Source: an uncultured Altererythrobacter sp. (GTDB taxonomy: Bacteria > Pseudomonadota > Alphaproteobacteria > Sphingomonadales > Sphingomonadaceae). Taken from it: 33,168 nt of DNA. The DNA lies in assembly GCA_913055875.1 (NCBI GenBank), contig CAJXJY010000017.1:1-33168 (forward strand), written 5' to 3'. The translations under genes were made by a program, and so were the position numbers. The notes under the pieces were generated by a model. The model saw only the letters and a program-made list of their open reading frames with translations. It had not been told where the DNA came from and made no database searches. Every line of letters begins with the position of its first letter. Within the stretch, counting starts at the first letter, position 1. Below are positions 1-7,409 of the stretch, one piece after another.

Positions 1-239
1 TGGTTGCCCTGGATATACATCTGGCGGCCGTACCAGTCGCCGCGTTCGGGCACGCATTGCACGCCCCAATGCGACCAGATGCCGAACTTGGCGTCGCGGA
101 ACCAGTCGGGCACCGCATAGGCCGAGCCGAGCGTCTCCCAATCGGCGTAGATCGTGCCGTGGTCGGCAAGCACCGGACGCGCCGCGACCGCCCCGGCGAA
201 TGCGGCGCTGCTCCGGAGCAGGTTGCGGCGGCTGATCAT
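1..239 (-). CDS. alpha-L-fucosidase, GH29 family (N-terminal part, cut by window edge)
   Basis: The frame encodes the first 79 residues of a secreted glycoside hydrolase; the rest lies left of the window. It opens with a twin-arginine signal (SRRNLLRSSAAFAGAVAA), suggesting folded export to the periplasm by Tat. The mature part contains WFRDAKFGIWSHWGVQ and GDWYGRQMY, the N-terminal signature of GH29 retaining alpha-L-fucosidases, which remove terminal fucose from glycans. The start ATG at 239 is preceded by AGAGGA about nine bases upstream. The catalytic Asp and acid/base residues are outside the window, so activity cannot be judged. It diverges from a GntR/FCD repressor, a common layout for sugar-use genes, so regulation of this gene by that repressor is a reasonable inference. 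Confidence 0.85.
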   Translation of the reverse strand, partial: MISRRNLLRSSAAFAGAVAARPVLADHGTIYADWETLGSAYAVPDWFRDAKFGIWSHWGVQCVPERGDWYGRQMYIQGN

Positions 240-378
240 GATGCGTGTTCCTCTCGTTGTGCACCGCAGGCGAGCTTGGCCGGTCTCCAATCGGCCGCGG
301 TCGTGCGGCGGTTCGGTGCCCTGCGCGCTCGTCTACCGGGTTTGCCGGGACGAAACGGCGAGTGCGCGGTTGTATGAT

Positions 379-389
379 TGATCCGATCA
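379..389. promoter_or_regulatory. candidate GntR operator, inverted repeat TGATC-C-GATCA
   Basis: In the 233-bp divergent region between the fucosidase and the GntR gene there is an 11-bp inverted repeat with perfect 5-bp arms around one central base. FCD-type GntR regulators bind short palindromes of this size. It sits 84 bp before the regulator start. Assignment rests on position and symmetry only; no second copy was seen. Confidence 0.3.
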
Positions 390-472
390 TTTCGGTTTGC
401 AACACTTGAACAAGGCGGTGCAATAGGCAAGGAGTAAACTTTGCTATCCGCATTCGCTCACTTGGAGAACCA

Positions 473-1186
473 GTGACCGCTCAGCCCGATCTCGGCCGGA
501 ATCTGACCTACGGCCTGCTCGACGCGCTGGGCAAGTCGATCGTGACGGGGACGTACGAGACGCGTCCGTTCCCGACCGAGGCGGAGCTGGCCCGCGAACA
601 CAAGGTCAGCCGCTCGGTGACGCGCGAAGCGGTCAAGATGCTCACCGCCAAGGGGCTGCTCAGCGCGCGGCCGCGCCAGGGCACGGTGGTGCGACCGTGG
701 AGCGACTGGAACCTGTTCGACACCGACGTCCTCAAATGGATCCTCGAACGAACCTTCTCGCTCGAACTGCTGCGCCAGTTCAACGAGTTGCGCGTGGCGA
801 TCGAGCCCGAGGCTGCGGCGCTCGCCGCCACTTACGGCTCCGACGAGCAGAAGGATGCAATCCTGCTCGGCCTCGAGCGAATGCGCGCCGCCGAAGACGG
901 CCGCGACGATACGCTCGATGCCGACATCGCCTTCCATGTCGCGGTGCTCGAAGCGTCGGGCAATCCGTTCTACGCGCAGTTCCGCGAAACGGTCGCCACG
1001 GCGCTGCGGACCTCGATCCGCTTTACCAACCGGTTCAAGGGGCGTACGGCGAGCCTGCCCGATCACGCCAAGGTCGAGCTGGCTATCCGCAACGAGGATC
1101 CGGAGGGCGCGCGGCGGGCCATGCGCGCGTTGATCGGCGACGTTCTGGCACTGATCGAAGACGCCGCAAGCGCCGAACGGTCCTGA
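473..1186 (+). CDS. GntR-family transcriptional regulator, FadR/FCD subfamily
   Basis: A 237-residue DNA-binding regulator. Residues about 8-75 form the GntR winged helix (FPTEAELAREHKVSRSVTREAVKML, followed by the wing GLLSARPRQGTVV). Residues about 95-225 form an all-helical FCD effector domain with the usual D-x3-H pattern (ADIAFHVAVLEASGNP) and a later His (DHAKVELAIRNEDPEGA) that normally bind a metal and a small carboxylate or sugar acid. Length is typical of the subfamily. The start is GTG at 473 with GGAG about six bases upstream. It is divergent from a fucosidase gene, so a role in repressing fucoside or related sugar-acid use is plausible. The ligand cannot be read from the sequence. 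Confidence 0.9.
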   Translation: MTAQPDLGRNLTYGLLDALGKSIVTGTYETRPFPTEAELAREHKVSRSVTREAVKMLTAKGLLSARPRQGTVVRPWSDWNLFDTDVLKWILERTFSLELLRQFNELRVAIEPEAAALAATYGSDEQKDAILLGLERMRAAEDGRDDTLDADIAFHVAVLEASGNPFYAQFRETVATALRTSIRFTNRFKGRTASLPDHAKVELAIRNEDPEGARRAMRALIGDVLALIEDAASAERS

Positions 1187-1733
1187 AGCCATATCGCCCT
1201 CGGCATCGGCAAAGAGGGCGCCGTCAGCCCAGAGCTAACCCGTCTCTGCCAGACGCGGCTATTCCCGGAACAGGACAGGTCGGGCGGCAAGCTCTAGATC
1301 CAGGGCGTCACACGCGCACGATCTGGCGAAGATGTAGCACTCGGAAAGAGACGGAGCTGAGTGTCAGTCACGATCTGAACGGAAATCCAAAGACGGCTGG
1401 GAATCTACATGGCTGACGTACACTCAACTTCCATAGTTCCTTCACATAAATCCAATTTATCCAGCCCACGAAGTCGTGTAGGAACCAAGCCGACAGTAGC
1501 CGCCCCTGCGCAAGGTAGTTTCGCCGAACGAATGCTCCCCGGACATTTTTTCAGGACTTCATCTCGATCTCTCATGTTCCAGTCTCCATTCGGAGACACC
1601 TTGTGGTCATTCGAGTGCAGTTGGAATTCTTCCGCTGGGAATCCGCGTCAATACGAGCAAGCAAATGTCAACTCGTAATCGGAGAACGCTATGGGCCAGG
1701 TCGTAAGCTTGCTCGCGCGCAAACGCGGTAGCG
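1187..1733. other. 547-bp stretch without a convincing gene
   Basis: Short open frames exist on both strands around 1405-1678, but none has a ribosome-binding site, a recognisable domain or the codon bias of the neighbours, and base composition falls to a more AT-rich mix from about 1430. It may be degenerate sequence. The only interpretable signals are the promoter elements at its right edge that serve imuA. Confidence 0.4.
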
Positions 1734-1762
1734 TTGCAGTCTTCCGGAAAAGAACATAATAA
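1734..1762 (+). promoter_or_regulatory. predicted imuA promoter
   Basis: TTGCAG (1734-1739) and TAATAA (1757-1762) are separated by exactly 17 bp, consistent with a weak sigma-70-type promoter. The -10-like element lies inside the LexA box, so repressor binding would block polymerase directly. Confidence 0.45.
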
Positions 1763-1766
1763 GAAC
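1752..1766 (+). promoter_or_regulatory. LexA (SOS) box, GAAC-N7-GAAC
   Basis: The sequence is GAAC, then ATAATAA, then GAAC. It is a perfect match to the alphaproteobacterial LexA operator, the direct repeat GTTC-N7-GTTC read on the other strand. It lies 15 bp before the imuA start and overlaps the predicted -10 element, the expected architecture for an SOS-induced mutagenesis operon. Confidence 0.9.
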
Positions 1767-1781
1767 AAAAGCGATTCGCCC

Positions 1782-2468
1782 ATGGCTGATAAACATTGTC
1801 GATACCTTGCCGCCAGATTGCCCGCGCCAGCTGCACCGGGGGATTCATTTTGCCCTGCGCGGGCCACCCTGCAGGAAATCTTCGGCGCGCCGAACGATGC
1901 AGCCGCAATCGGGTTGGCGCTATCGCAAATCGCGTCCCACGGCTCCAAGCCACTGTTCTGGGTGCAGGAGGCCAAAGCGCTCAAGGCGACGGGCAGGGTG
2001 TTCGCGCACGGCCTGCCGCCTCCCCTGCGCAGGCCGGTGCTGCATGTCGTCGCACGCAATGCCCGCGATGCATTGTGGGCGATGGAGGAAGGCCTCAAAT
2101 GCCCTGCGCTGGGCGCGGTGATCGGCGAGTTGCACGGCAATCCGCGCGCGCTCGATTTCACCGCCTCGCGGCGGCTGGCGGTGGCGGCCGAACGGTATGG
2201 GGTGCCGGCGTTCCTCATCCGCACCGAGGGGGAAGCCGATCTGAGCGGAGCGCGGCGGCGCTGGCGGGTCGAAAGCAACCCGTCGCTTGTCCATCCCTAC
2301 GATCCGAAAGCGCCCGGGGCCCCGGCCTGGTCGCTCGACCTGTTCCGCGCGCGCGACCTGCGCCCGGGGCGGTGGGATACCGTGTATGACCGGGCGGCGC
2401 ATCGTCTCGATCTGGTTCCCCGAACTGGCGATGGAGCGCTGGCGCAAGCGGCATCCCGCTACGGATGA
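1782..2468 (+). CDS. imuA: ImuA, RecA-like accessory factor of the SOS mutasome
   Basis: A 228-residue RecA-related protein without an obvious Walker A motif, as expected for alphaproteobacterial ImuA. Recognisable stretches include IGLALSQIA, the GKxLW-like strand PLFWVQE, and the C-terminal part with RRRWRVESNPS and GAPAWSLDLFRARDLRPGRW, typical of the family. ImuA partners ImuB and DnaE2 in error-prone translesion synthesis and probably links them to RecA. The start is ATG at 1782 (MADKHC): an upstream in-frame start at 1734 would put the LexA box inside the coding region, which is unlikely. First gene of the SOS operon; its last 83 bases overlap imuB. Confidence 0.9.
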   Translation: MADKHCRYLAARLPAPAAPGDSFCPARATLQEIFGAPNDAAAIGLALSQIASHGSKPLFWVQEAKALKATGRVFAHGLPPPLRRPVLHVVARNARDALWAMEEGLKCPALGAVIGELHGNPRALDFTASRRLAVAAERYGVPAFLIRTEGEADLSGARRRWRVESNPSLVHPYDPKAPGAPAWSLDLFRARDLRPGRWDTVYDRAAHRLDLVPRTGDGALAQAASRYG

Positions 2469-3927
2469 GACGCGACCGCTCGCGCTGGCGAGCGAGGGCG
2501 CGCACGGGATCATCCTCGACGCAGTGAACGTGGCCGCGCGCGATGAGGGCGCGAAGCCGGGCCAGCGTCTCACCGATGCACGGGCGACCTGCCCGGAGCT
2601 GGGGATCGAATTCTCGGACCGGGCGGGCGATGCGCGCCATCTCGCCCGGCTCGGCCACTGGGCGCAGCGCTGGAGCCCCTGGACGGCAGTGGATGGCGCG
2701 GACGGCCTGCTGCTCGACTGCACCGGGGCGGCGCATTGCTTCGGCGGCGAACAGGCCATGTGGGAGGCGATCGGCGAAGCCTTTGCCGCGCTTGGATTCG
2801 CGGTCCGGCTTGCATTCGCCCCGACCATCGGCGCGGCTTGGGCGCTGGCGCGTTTCGGCGCTTCGAACCGGATCGGTGTGGAGAAGCAGATGCTACCCGC
2901 AGCCCTCGCCCCGCTCCCGGTCGAAAGCCTCAGGATCGATCCCGCTACGGCCCTGCTGCTGCGCCGGCTTGGCCTCAAGACAGTCGGGACGTTCAGGGAT
3001 ATACCGACACCCGCGCTGGCAAGGCGATTCCGCCGGCGCCGGGGCGAGCTGGCCAATCCGCTGAGGCGACTCCGGCAGGCCTATGGCGAGGCCGAGGAAG
3101 TCACCGCCCCACTGACCCCGCTGCCGGTCTACCGGGCGGCACGGCGCGTGGCCGAGCCAGTGCAGCATGTCGCGGTGCTGCAGCCGATCCTCGCCGACCT
3201 TGCAGAGCAGCTCTGCCGCGATCTCGCGGCCGGTCAGCGCGGCCTGCGACGCGTGCGCTTCGAGGCGTTCCGGATCGACGGGCATGTCGCGCAGCTGGAA
3301 GTCGAAACCGCCGCCCCCGTCCGCTCGCCCGAACATATCGCCGGCCTGTTCGCGGAGCGGATCGAGAAGCTCGACGCCGGGTTCGGCTTCGACGCCTTCG
3401 CCCTGACGGCACTGTGGCACGAGACGATGGAGGCGCGCCAGCAGGGACTGGAGGAAGACGAGATGAAGGGGATTGCGCTGCCGCACCTGCTCGATCGGCT
3501 GCGCATGCGGTTGGGGGCGGACAATGTCTCGCTGCCGGCGCCCTATCCCAGCCATCTCCCCGAACGCTCGCTCGTCTGGCACGGTGGGCAGGACGCGGTC
3601 CGCTCGCTTGCCGCGCCACCTGGCCCGGAACGCGAACGGCCGATCCGGCTGTTCGACCGTCCCGAACCGGTCACGGTGATCTACGCCACGCCCGACGGTC
3701 CGCCGCGACGGTTCCGCTGGCGGCGCAGGCTGCACGATGTCGCAAAGGTGCAAGGTCCCGAACGGATCGCACCCGAATGGTGGCGCGAGCGCTCGCATGT
3801 GCGGTTGCGCGATTACTACAAGGTCGAGGATCGCGAGGGTCGGCGCTTCTGGATCTGCCGCAACGGCGTGGCGGACGACGGCCGCGGCGGCCCGCCGCAG
3901 TGGTTTGTGCACGGGCTGTTCTTCTGA
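2386..3927 (+). CDS. imuB: ImuB, inactive Y-family polymerase of the SOS mutasome
   Basis: A 513-residue Y-family DNA polymerase homologue that acts as the hub of the ImuA-ImuB-DnaE2 mutasome. The N-terminus reads IVSIWFPELAMERW where active Y polymerases have an acidic D-x-D/E metal site, and DGLLLDCTGAAHCFGGE near residue 106 replaces the catalytic SIDE motif, so it should be non-catalytic, as known for ImuB. Around residues 418-426 IRLFDRPEP resembles the clamp-contacting segment of the family. The C-terminus carries GPERIAPEWW, RDYYKVEDREGRRFWI and PPQWFVHGLF, all family hallmarks. The start at 2386 lies inside imuA and is needed to retain the first palm strand. The stop overlaps the dnaE2 start by one base, implying translational coupling. 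Confidence 0.93.
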   Translation: MTGRRIVSIWFPELAMERWRKRHPATDETRPLALASEGAHGIILDAVNVAARDEGAKPGQRLTDARATCPELGIEFSDRAGDARHLARLGHWAQRWSPWTAVDGADGLLLDCTGAAHCFGGEQAMWEAIGEAFAALGFAVRLAFAPTIGAAWALARFGASNRIGVEKQMLPAALAPLPVESLRIDPATALLLRRLGLKTVGTFRDIPTPALARRFRRRRGELANPLRRLRQAYGEAEEVTAPLTPLPVYRAARRVAEPVQHVAVLQPILADLAEQLCRDLAAGQRGLRRVRFEAFRIDGHVAQLEVETAAPVRSPEHIAGLFAERIEKLDAGFGFDAFALTALWHETMEARQQGLEEDEMKGIALPHLLDRLRMRLGADNVSLPAPYPSHLPERSLVWHGGQDAVRSLAAPPGPERERPIRLFDRPEPVTVIYATPDGPPRRFRWRRRLHDVAKVQGPERIAPEWWRERSHVRLRDYYKVEDREGRRFWICRNGVADDGRGGPPQWFVHGLFF

Positions 3928-6900
3928 TGCCCGATCCTCCCCTGACCCCCGCGAAGCGCACGCTCAAACTCTCGGGCGAGGACTTCGCGCCCAACCCGCC
4001 CGCGCCCTTCGTAGAACTAGGGGTGACCAGCTGCTTCTCCTTCCTCGAAGGAGCGTCCGATGCCTGTGACCTTGCAACAGCCGCATTTTATCAGGGCCAC
4101 CATGCGCTCGGTATCGCCGACCGCAACACCATGGCGGGTATCGTAAGGCTCCACAGCGAGGCTCGGACGGCCAAGCTACGGCCGATTATCGGATGCCGGT
4201 TGGTGCTGGTCGAGAGGTACGAATTTCTCGCCTACCCGATCGATCGCGCAGCCTATGGTCGGCTGTGCGCACTGCTCTCCAGGGGCAAGATGCAGACGGT
4301 CGAGGGAGAATGGCAGGCGAAGGGCGAGTGTCACCTGACGCTGGAAATGCTCGCCGCGCATTGCGAGGGCGTGCAACTGATCGCTTTGCCCGGCGACGAT
4401 CTCGACCGGTTCGCCGAAACGCTGCCCGGCCTCGCCGCCAGCCTGCCGACGCTGCGCCATATCGCCGCCGCCCACCTCTATCGCGGTGACGACCGGGCGC
4501 GGATCGCGCGGCTCGATGCGCTGGCCAAGGTGCACGGCCTGTCGATCCTCGCCACCAACGATGTCCATTACCACGCGCCCGAGCGTCGCCCGCTACAGGA
4601 CGTGATGAGCTGCATCCGCGAGAAAACGACCATCGCCCAAGCCGGCTATTTGCTCCACGCCAATGCCGAGCGGCACCTGAAGAGCCCACTGGAGATGCAG
4701 CGCCTGTTCGCCGACTGGCCGCATGCAATCGCCGCCACACGCGAGGTGGCGGACGGCTGCAGTTTCTCGCTCGAAGAACTCCGGTACGAATATCCCGAAG
4801 AGACGGTGCCGGGCGGGCGCACGCCCCAGGATTACCTTGCGCAAGTGGCCTGGGAAGGCGCCGCATGGCGTTATCCGGACGGCGTACCGGACAAGGTCCG
4901 CCGGCTCGTCGAACGCGAACTGGCGGTGATCGGCAAGCTCGACATTGCGCGCTATTTTCTCACTATCAAGGACATAGTCGATTACGCGCGCGGCTGCGAT
5001 CCGCCGATCCTGTGCCAGGGACGCGGATCGGCGGCGAACAGTGCGGTGTGCTATTGCCTTGGGATCACCGCGGTCGATCCGGCGCAGGTCGAGCTGCTAT
5101 TCGAGCGTTTCATCTCCGAGGAACGCAAGGAGCCGCCCGATATCGACGTCGATTTCGAGCACGAGCGGCGCGAGGAGGTGATCCAGCACATCTACGAAAA
5201 ATACGGCCGCCACCGCGCCGGGCTATGCGCCACGGTGATCCATTACCGCCCGCGCTCGGCAATCCGCGAGGTGGGCAAGGCGATGGGGCTGTCCGAAGAT
5301 GTCACCTCGGCGCTGGCGCGGACAATCTGGGGCAGTTGGGGCAGTTCGGTCGACGAGGCCAAGACCGGCGAGGCCGGCCTCGATCTCTTCGACCCCTACC
5401 TGAAGCGCGTGATCGCGCTGACCAACCAGTTGATCGGCATGCCGCGTCACCTCTCGCAGCATGTCGGCGGCTTCATCCTGACTCAGGGTCCGCTGGTCGA
5501 GACCGTGCCGATCGGCAACGGCGCGATGGCCGATCGCAGCTTCATCGAGTGGGACAAGGACGATATCGACGAGCTCGGCATCATGAAGGTCGACATGCTC
5601 GCCCTCGGCATGCTGACCTGCATCCGCAAGGCATTCGACCTGATCGACGCGCATTACGGCGAACGCCACACGCTCGCTTCGGTGCCGCGGGAGGTGCCCC
5701 AAGTGTACGACATGCTGTGCCGGGCGGACACGATCGGCGTGTTCCAGATCGAAAGCCGCGCGCAGATGAGCATGCTGCCGCGATTGAAGCCGCGCACCTT
5801 CTACGACCTGGTTATCGAAGTGGCGATCGTCCGCCCCGGCCCGATCCAGGGCGACATGGTGCACCCCTATCTCCGCCGCCGCTCGGGCAGGGAGAAGGTG
5901 GCGTTTCCATCACCCCACCCCGATCATGGCCCGCCAGACGAGCTCGAGAGCATCCTCAGGCGCACGCTGGGCGTCCCGATCTTCCAGGAACAGGCGATGA
6001 AGATCGCGATCGATGCCGCCCGGTTTACTCCCGACGAAGCCAACGAGCTGCGCAAGGCGATGGCGACCTTCCGCTCGCGGGGGACGATCGAGCGGCTCGA
6101 GGACAAGATGGTCAGCCGGATGATCGAGCGCGGCTACGATCCGGCGTTTGCGCAAAACTGCTTCGACCAGATCAAGGGCTTCGGCGATTACGGTTTTCCC
6201 GAAAGCCATGCCGCCAGCTTCGCCGACCTCGCATATGTCTCCAGCTGGATCAAATATTGCTATCCCGACGCGTTCTGCGCCGCGCTGCTCAATGCCCAGC
6301 CCATGGGCTTCTACGCCCCGGCGCAGATCGTGCGCGATGCGCGCGAGCATGGGATCGAGGTGCGCGCGCCCGACGTGAATTACAGCGCGTGGGACAACCT
6401 GCTCGAACCCGCCACGCCGGGACGGTGGGCGGTGCGGCTCGGCTTCCGCCAGATCGGTGGTATCGCGAAGAGCGATGCGGAGACGGTTATTCACCATCGC
6501 AACCATCCCTATAGCGACGTGGAGGACGTCAGGACCCGCACCCGCATTCCGGTAGCGACGATCGAGAAGCTGGCCGCCGCCGATGCCTTCCGCTCGCTCG
6601 GCCTCGACCGGCGGCAGGCGCTGTGGGACACGCGCGCGCTCAAACAGGCGCCCGACCTCCCGCTGTTTACCTTTGCCGGGCAACGCGACGAGGGCGAGGG
6701 GGTGCCGGTCGCGCTCCCCGCCATGCCGGTGTGCGAACAGGTCGTCGCCGATTACCAGACGATGCGGCTGTCGCTCAAAGCGCACCCGTTCGAATTCCTG
6801 CGCGCCGGCTACGAGGAGCGCGACTTCTCGCGCACGGCGGAATTACGGAACTGCAAGTCCGGAGCGCGGGTCCGCGTGGCCGGAATCGTGCTGATCCGCC

Positions 6901-7241
6901 AGCGGCCAGGGACGGCCAAGGGCGTCTGCTTCATCACTCTCGAAGACGAGAGCGGGATCGCCAATCTCGTCGTCTGGCCCGACGTCATGGCTCGCTACCG
7001 CAAGGTCATCATGGGCGCACGCATGATGGAAGTGCACGGCCGGGTGCAGAAAGACGACGACGTGATCCATGTCGTCGCTGACCGGCTTGAGGATGCCTCG
7101 CCGCAGCTGCTGGCGCTGTCCCACGATCTGCTCCAGCCGCAGTTCGACCGCGCCGATCACGTGGTGAACCCGGCCCCCTCGGGCCTACATCGCCACCCGC
7201 GCAACGTGCACATCATCCCAGCGTCGCGGGACTTTCACTGA
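3927..7241 (+). CDS. dnaE2: DnaE2, error-prone DNA polymerase III alpha subunit
   Basis: A 1104-residue C-family polymerase that performs mutagenic translesion synthesis in the SOS response. An N-terminal PHP domain (about 25-270) shows VELGVTSCFSFLEGAS and LATNDVHYH. Catalytic acids appear in PPDIDVDFEHERREEV (D405/D407/D409) and KVDMLALGML (D556), which correspond to the three palm aspartates of DnaE. FQIESRAQMSMLPRLKPRTFYDL and GFGDYGFPESHAASF are strongly conserved palm/fingers segments. LPLF near residue 910 fits a beta-clamp contact, and an OB fold follows (VRVAGIVLIRQRPGTAKG, FITLEDESGIANLVVWP). Length is normal for DnaE2. The start ATG at 3927 shares a base with the imuB stop (TGATG). 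Last gene of the LexA-controlled operon. Confidence 0.96.
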   Translation: MPDPPLTPAKRTLKLSGEDFAPNPPAPFVELGVTSCFSFLEGASDACDLATAAFYQGHHALGIADRNTMAGIVRLHSEARTAKLRPIIGCRLVLVERYEFLAYPIDRAAYGRLCALLSRGKMQTVEGEWQAKGECHLTLEMLAAHCEGVQLIALPGDDLDRFAETLPGLAASLPTLRHIAAAHLYRGDDRARIARLDALAKVHGLSILATNDVHYHAPERRPLQDVMSCIREKTTIAQAGYLLHANAERHLKSPLEMQRLFADWPHAIAATREVADGCSFSLEELRYEYPEETVPGGRTPQDYLAQVAWEGAAWRYPDGVPDKVRRLVERELAVIGKLDIARYFLTIKDIVDYARGCDPPILCQGRGSAANSAVCYCLGITAVDPAQVELLFERFISEERKEPPDIDVDFEHERREEVIQHIYEKYGRHRAGLCATVIHYRPRSAIREVGKAMGLSEDVTSALARTIWGSWGSSVDEAKTGEAGLDLFDPYLKRVIALTNQLIGMPRHLSQHVGGFILTQGPLVETVPIGNGAMADRSFIEWDKDDIDELGIMKVDMLALGMLTCIRKAFDLIDAHYGERHTLASVPREVPQVYDMLCRADTIGVFQIESRAQMSMLPRLKPRTFYDLVIEVAIVRPGPIQGDMVHPYLRRRSGREKVAFPSPHPDHGPPDELESILRRTLGVPIFQEQAMKIAIDAARFTPDEANELRKAMATFRSRGTIERLEDKMVSRMIERGYDPAFAQNCFDQIKGFGDYGFPESHAASFADLAYVSSWIKYCYPDAFCAALLNAQPMGFYAPAQIVRDAREHGIEVRAPDVNYSAWDNLLEPATPGRWAVRLGFRQIGGIAKSDAETVIHHRNHPYSDVEDVRTRTRIPVATIEKLAAADAFRSLGLDRRQALWDTRALKQAPDLPLFTFAGQRDEGEGVPVALPAMPVCEQVVADYQTMRLSLKAHPFEFLRAGYEERDFSRTAELRNCKSGARVRVAGIVLIRQRPGTAKGVCFITLEDESGIANLVVWPDVMARYRKVIMGARMMEVHGRVQKDDDVIHVVADRLEDASPQLLALSHDLLQPQFDRADHVVNPAPSGLHRHPRNVHIIPASRDFH

Positions 7242-7409
7242 CCCCGCAAAATGAGGCCGAAGGCAATGTCGCCCAGAATCCTTTTCTAGGGTCCGGACCT
7301 TAATACGCGAATTATCTTGGGTGACCGCTTTCGGGCCGTATGCGGACTATCCGCTTTCGGTTGAACTTCGCCAGATTCTGACGGTCGATAGTGCGTGTGC
7401 GACCAAACT

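Noticed and set aside
1405-1678. Overlapping small frames on both strands upstream of imuA
   Set aside because: No ribosome-binding site, no known domain and no codon bias; treated as non-coding.
4865-6514. 549-codon open frame in another frame of dnaE2
   Set aside because: Arg/Pro/Ala-rich shadow typical of high-GC coding DNA; dnaE2 itself has complete catalytic motifs throughout.
7289-7300. GGTCCGGACC palindrome between dnaE2 and ligD as a terminator
   Set aside because: It has no loop and no T-tract; it is only a 10-bp self-complementary site. The 168-bp gap otherwise shows just two CCGCTTTCGG words and no copy of the structured element.
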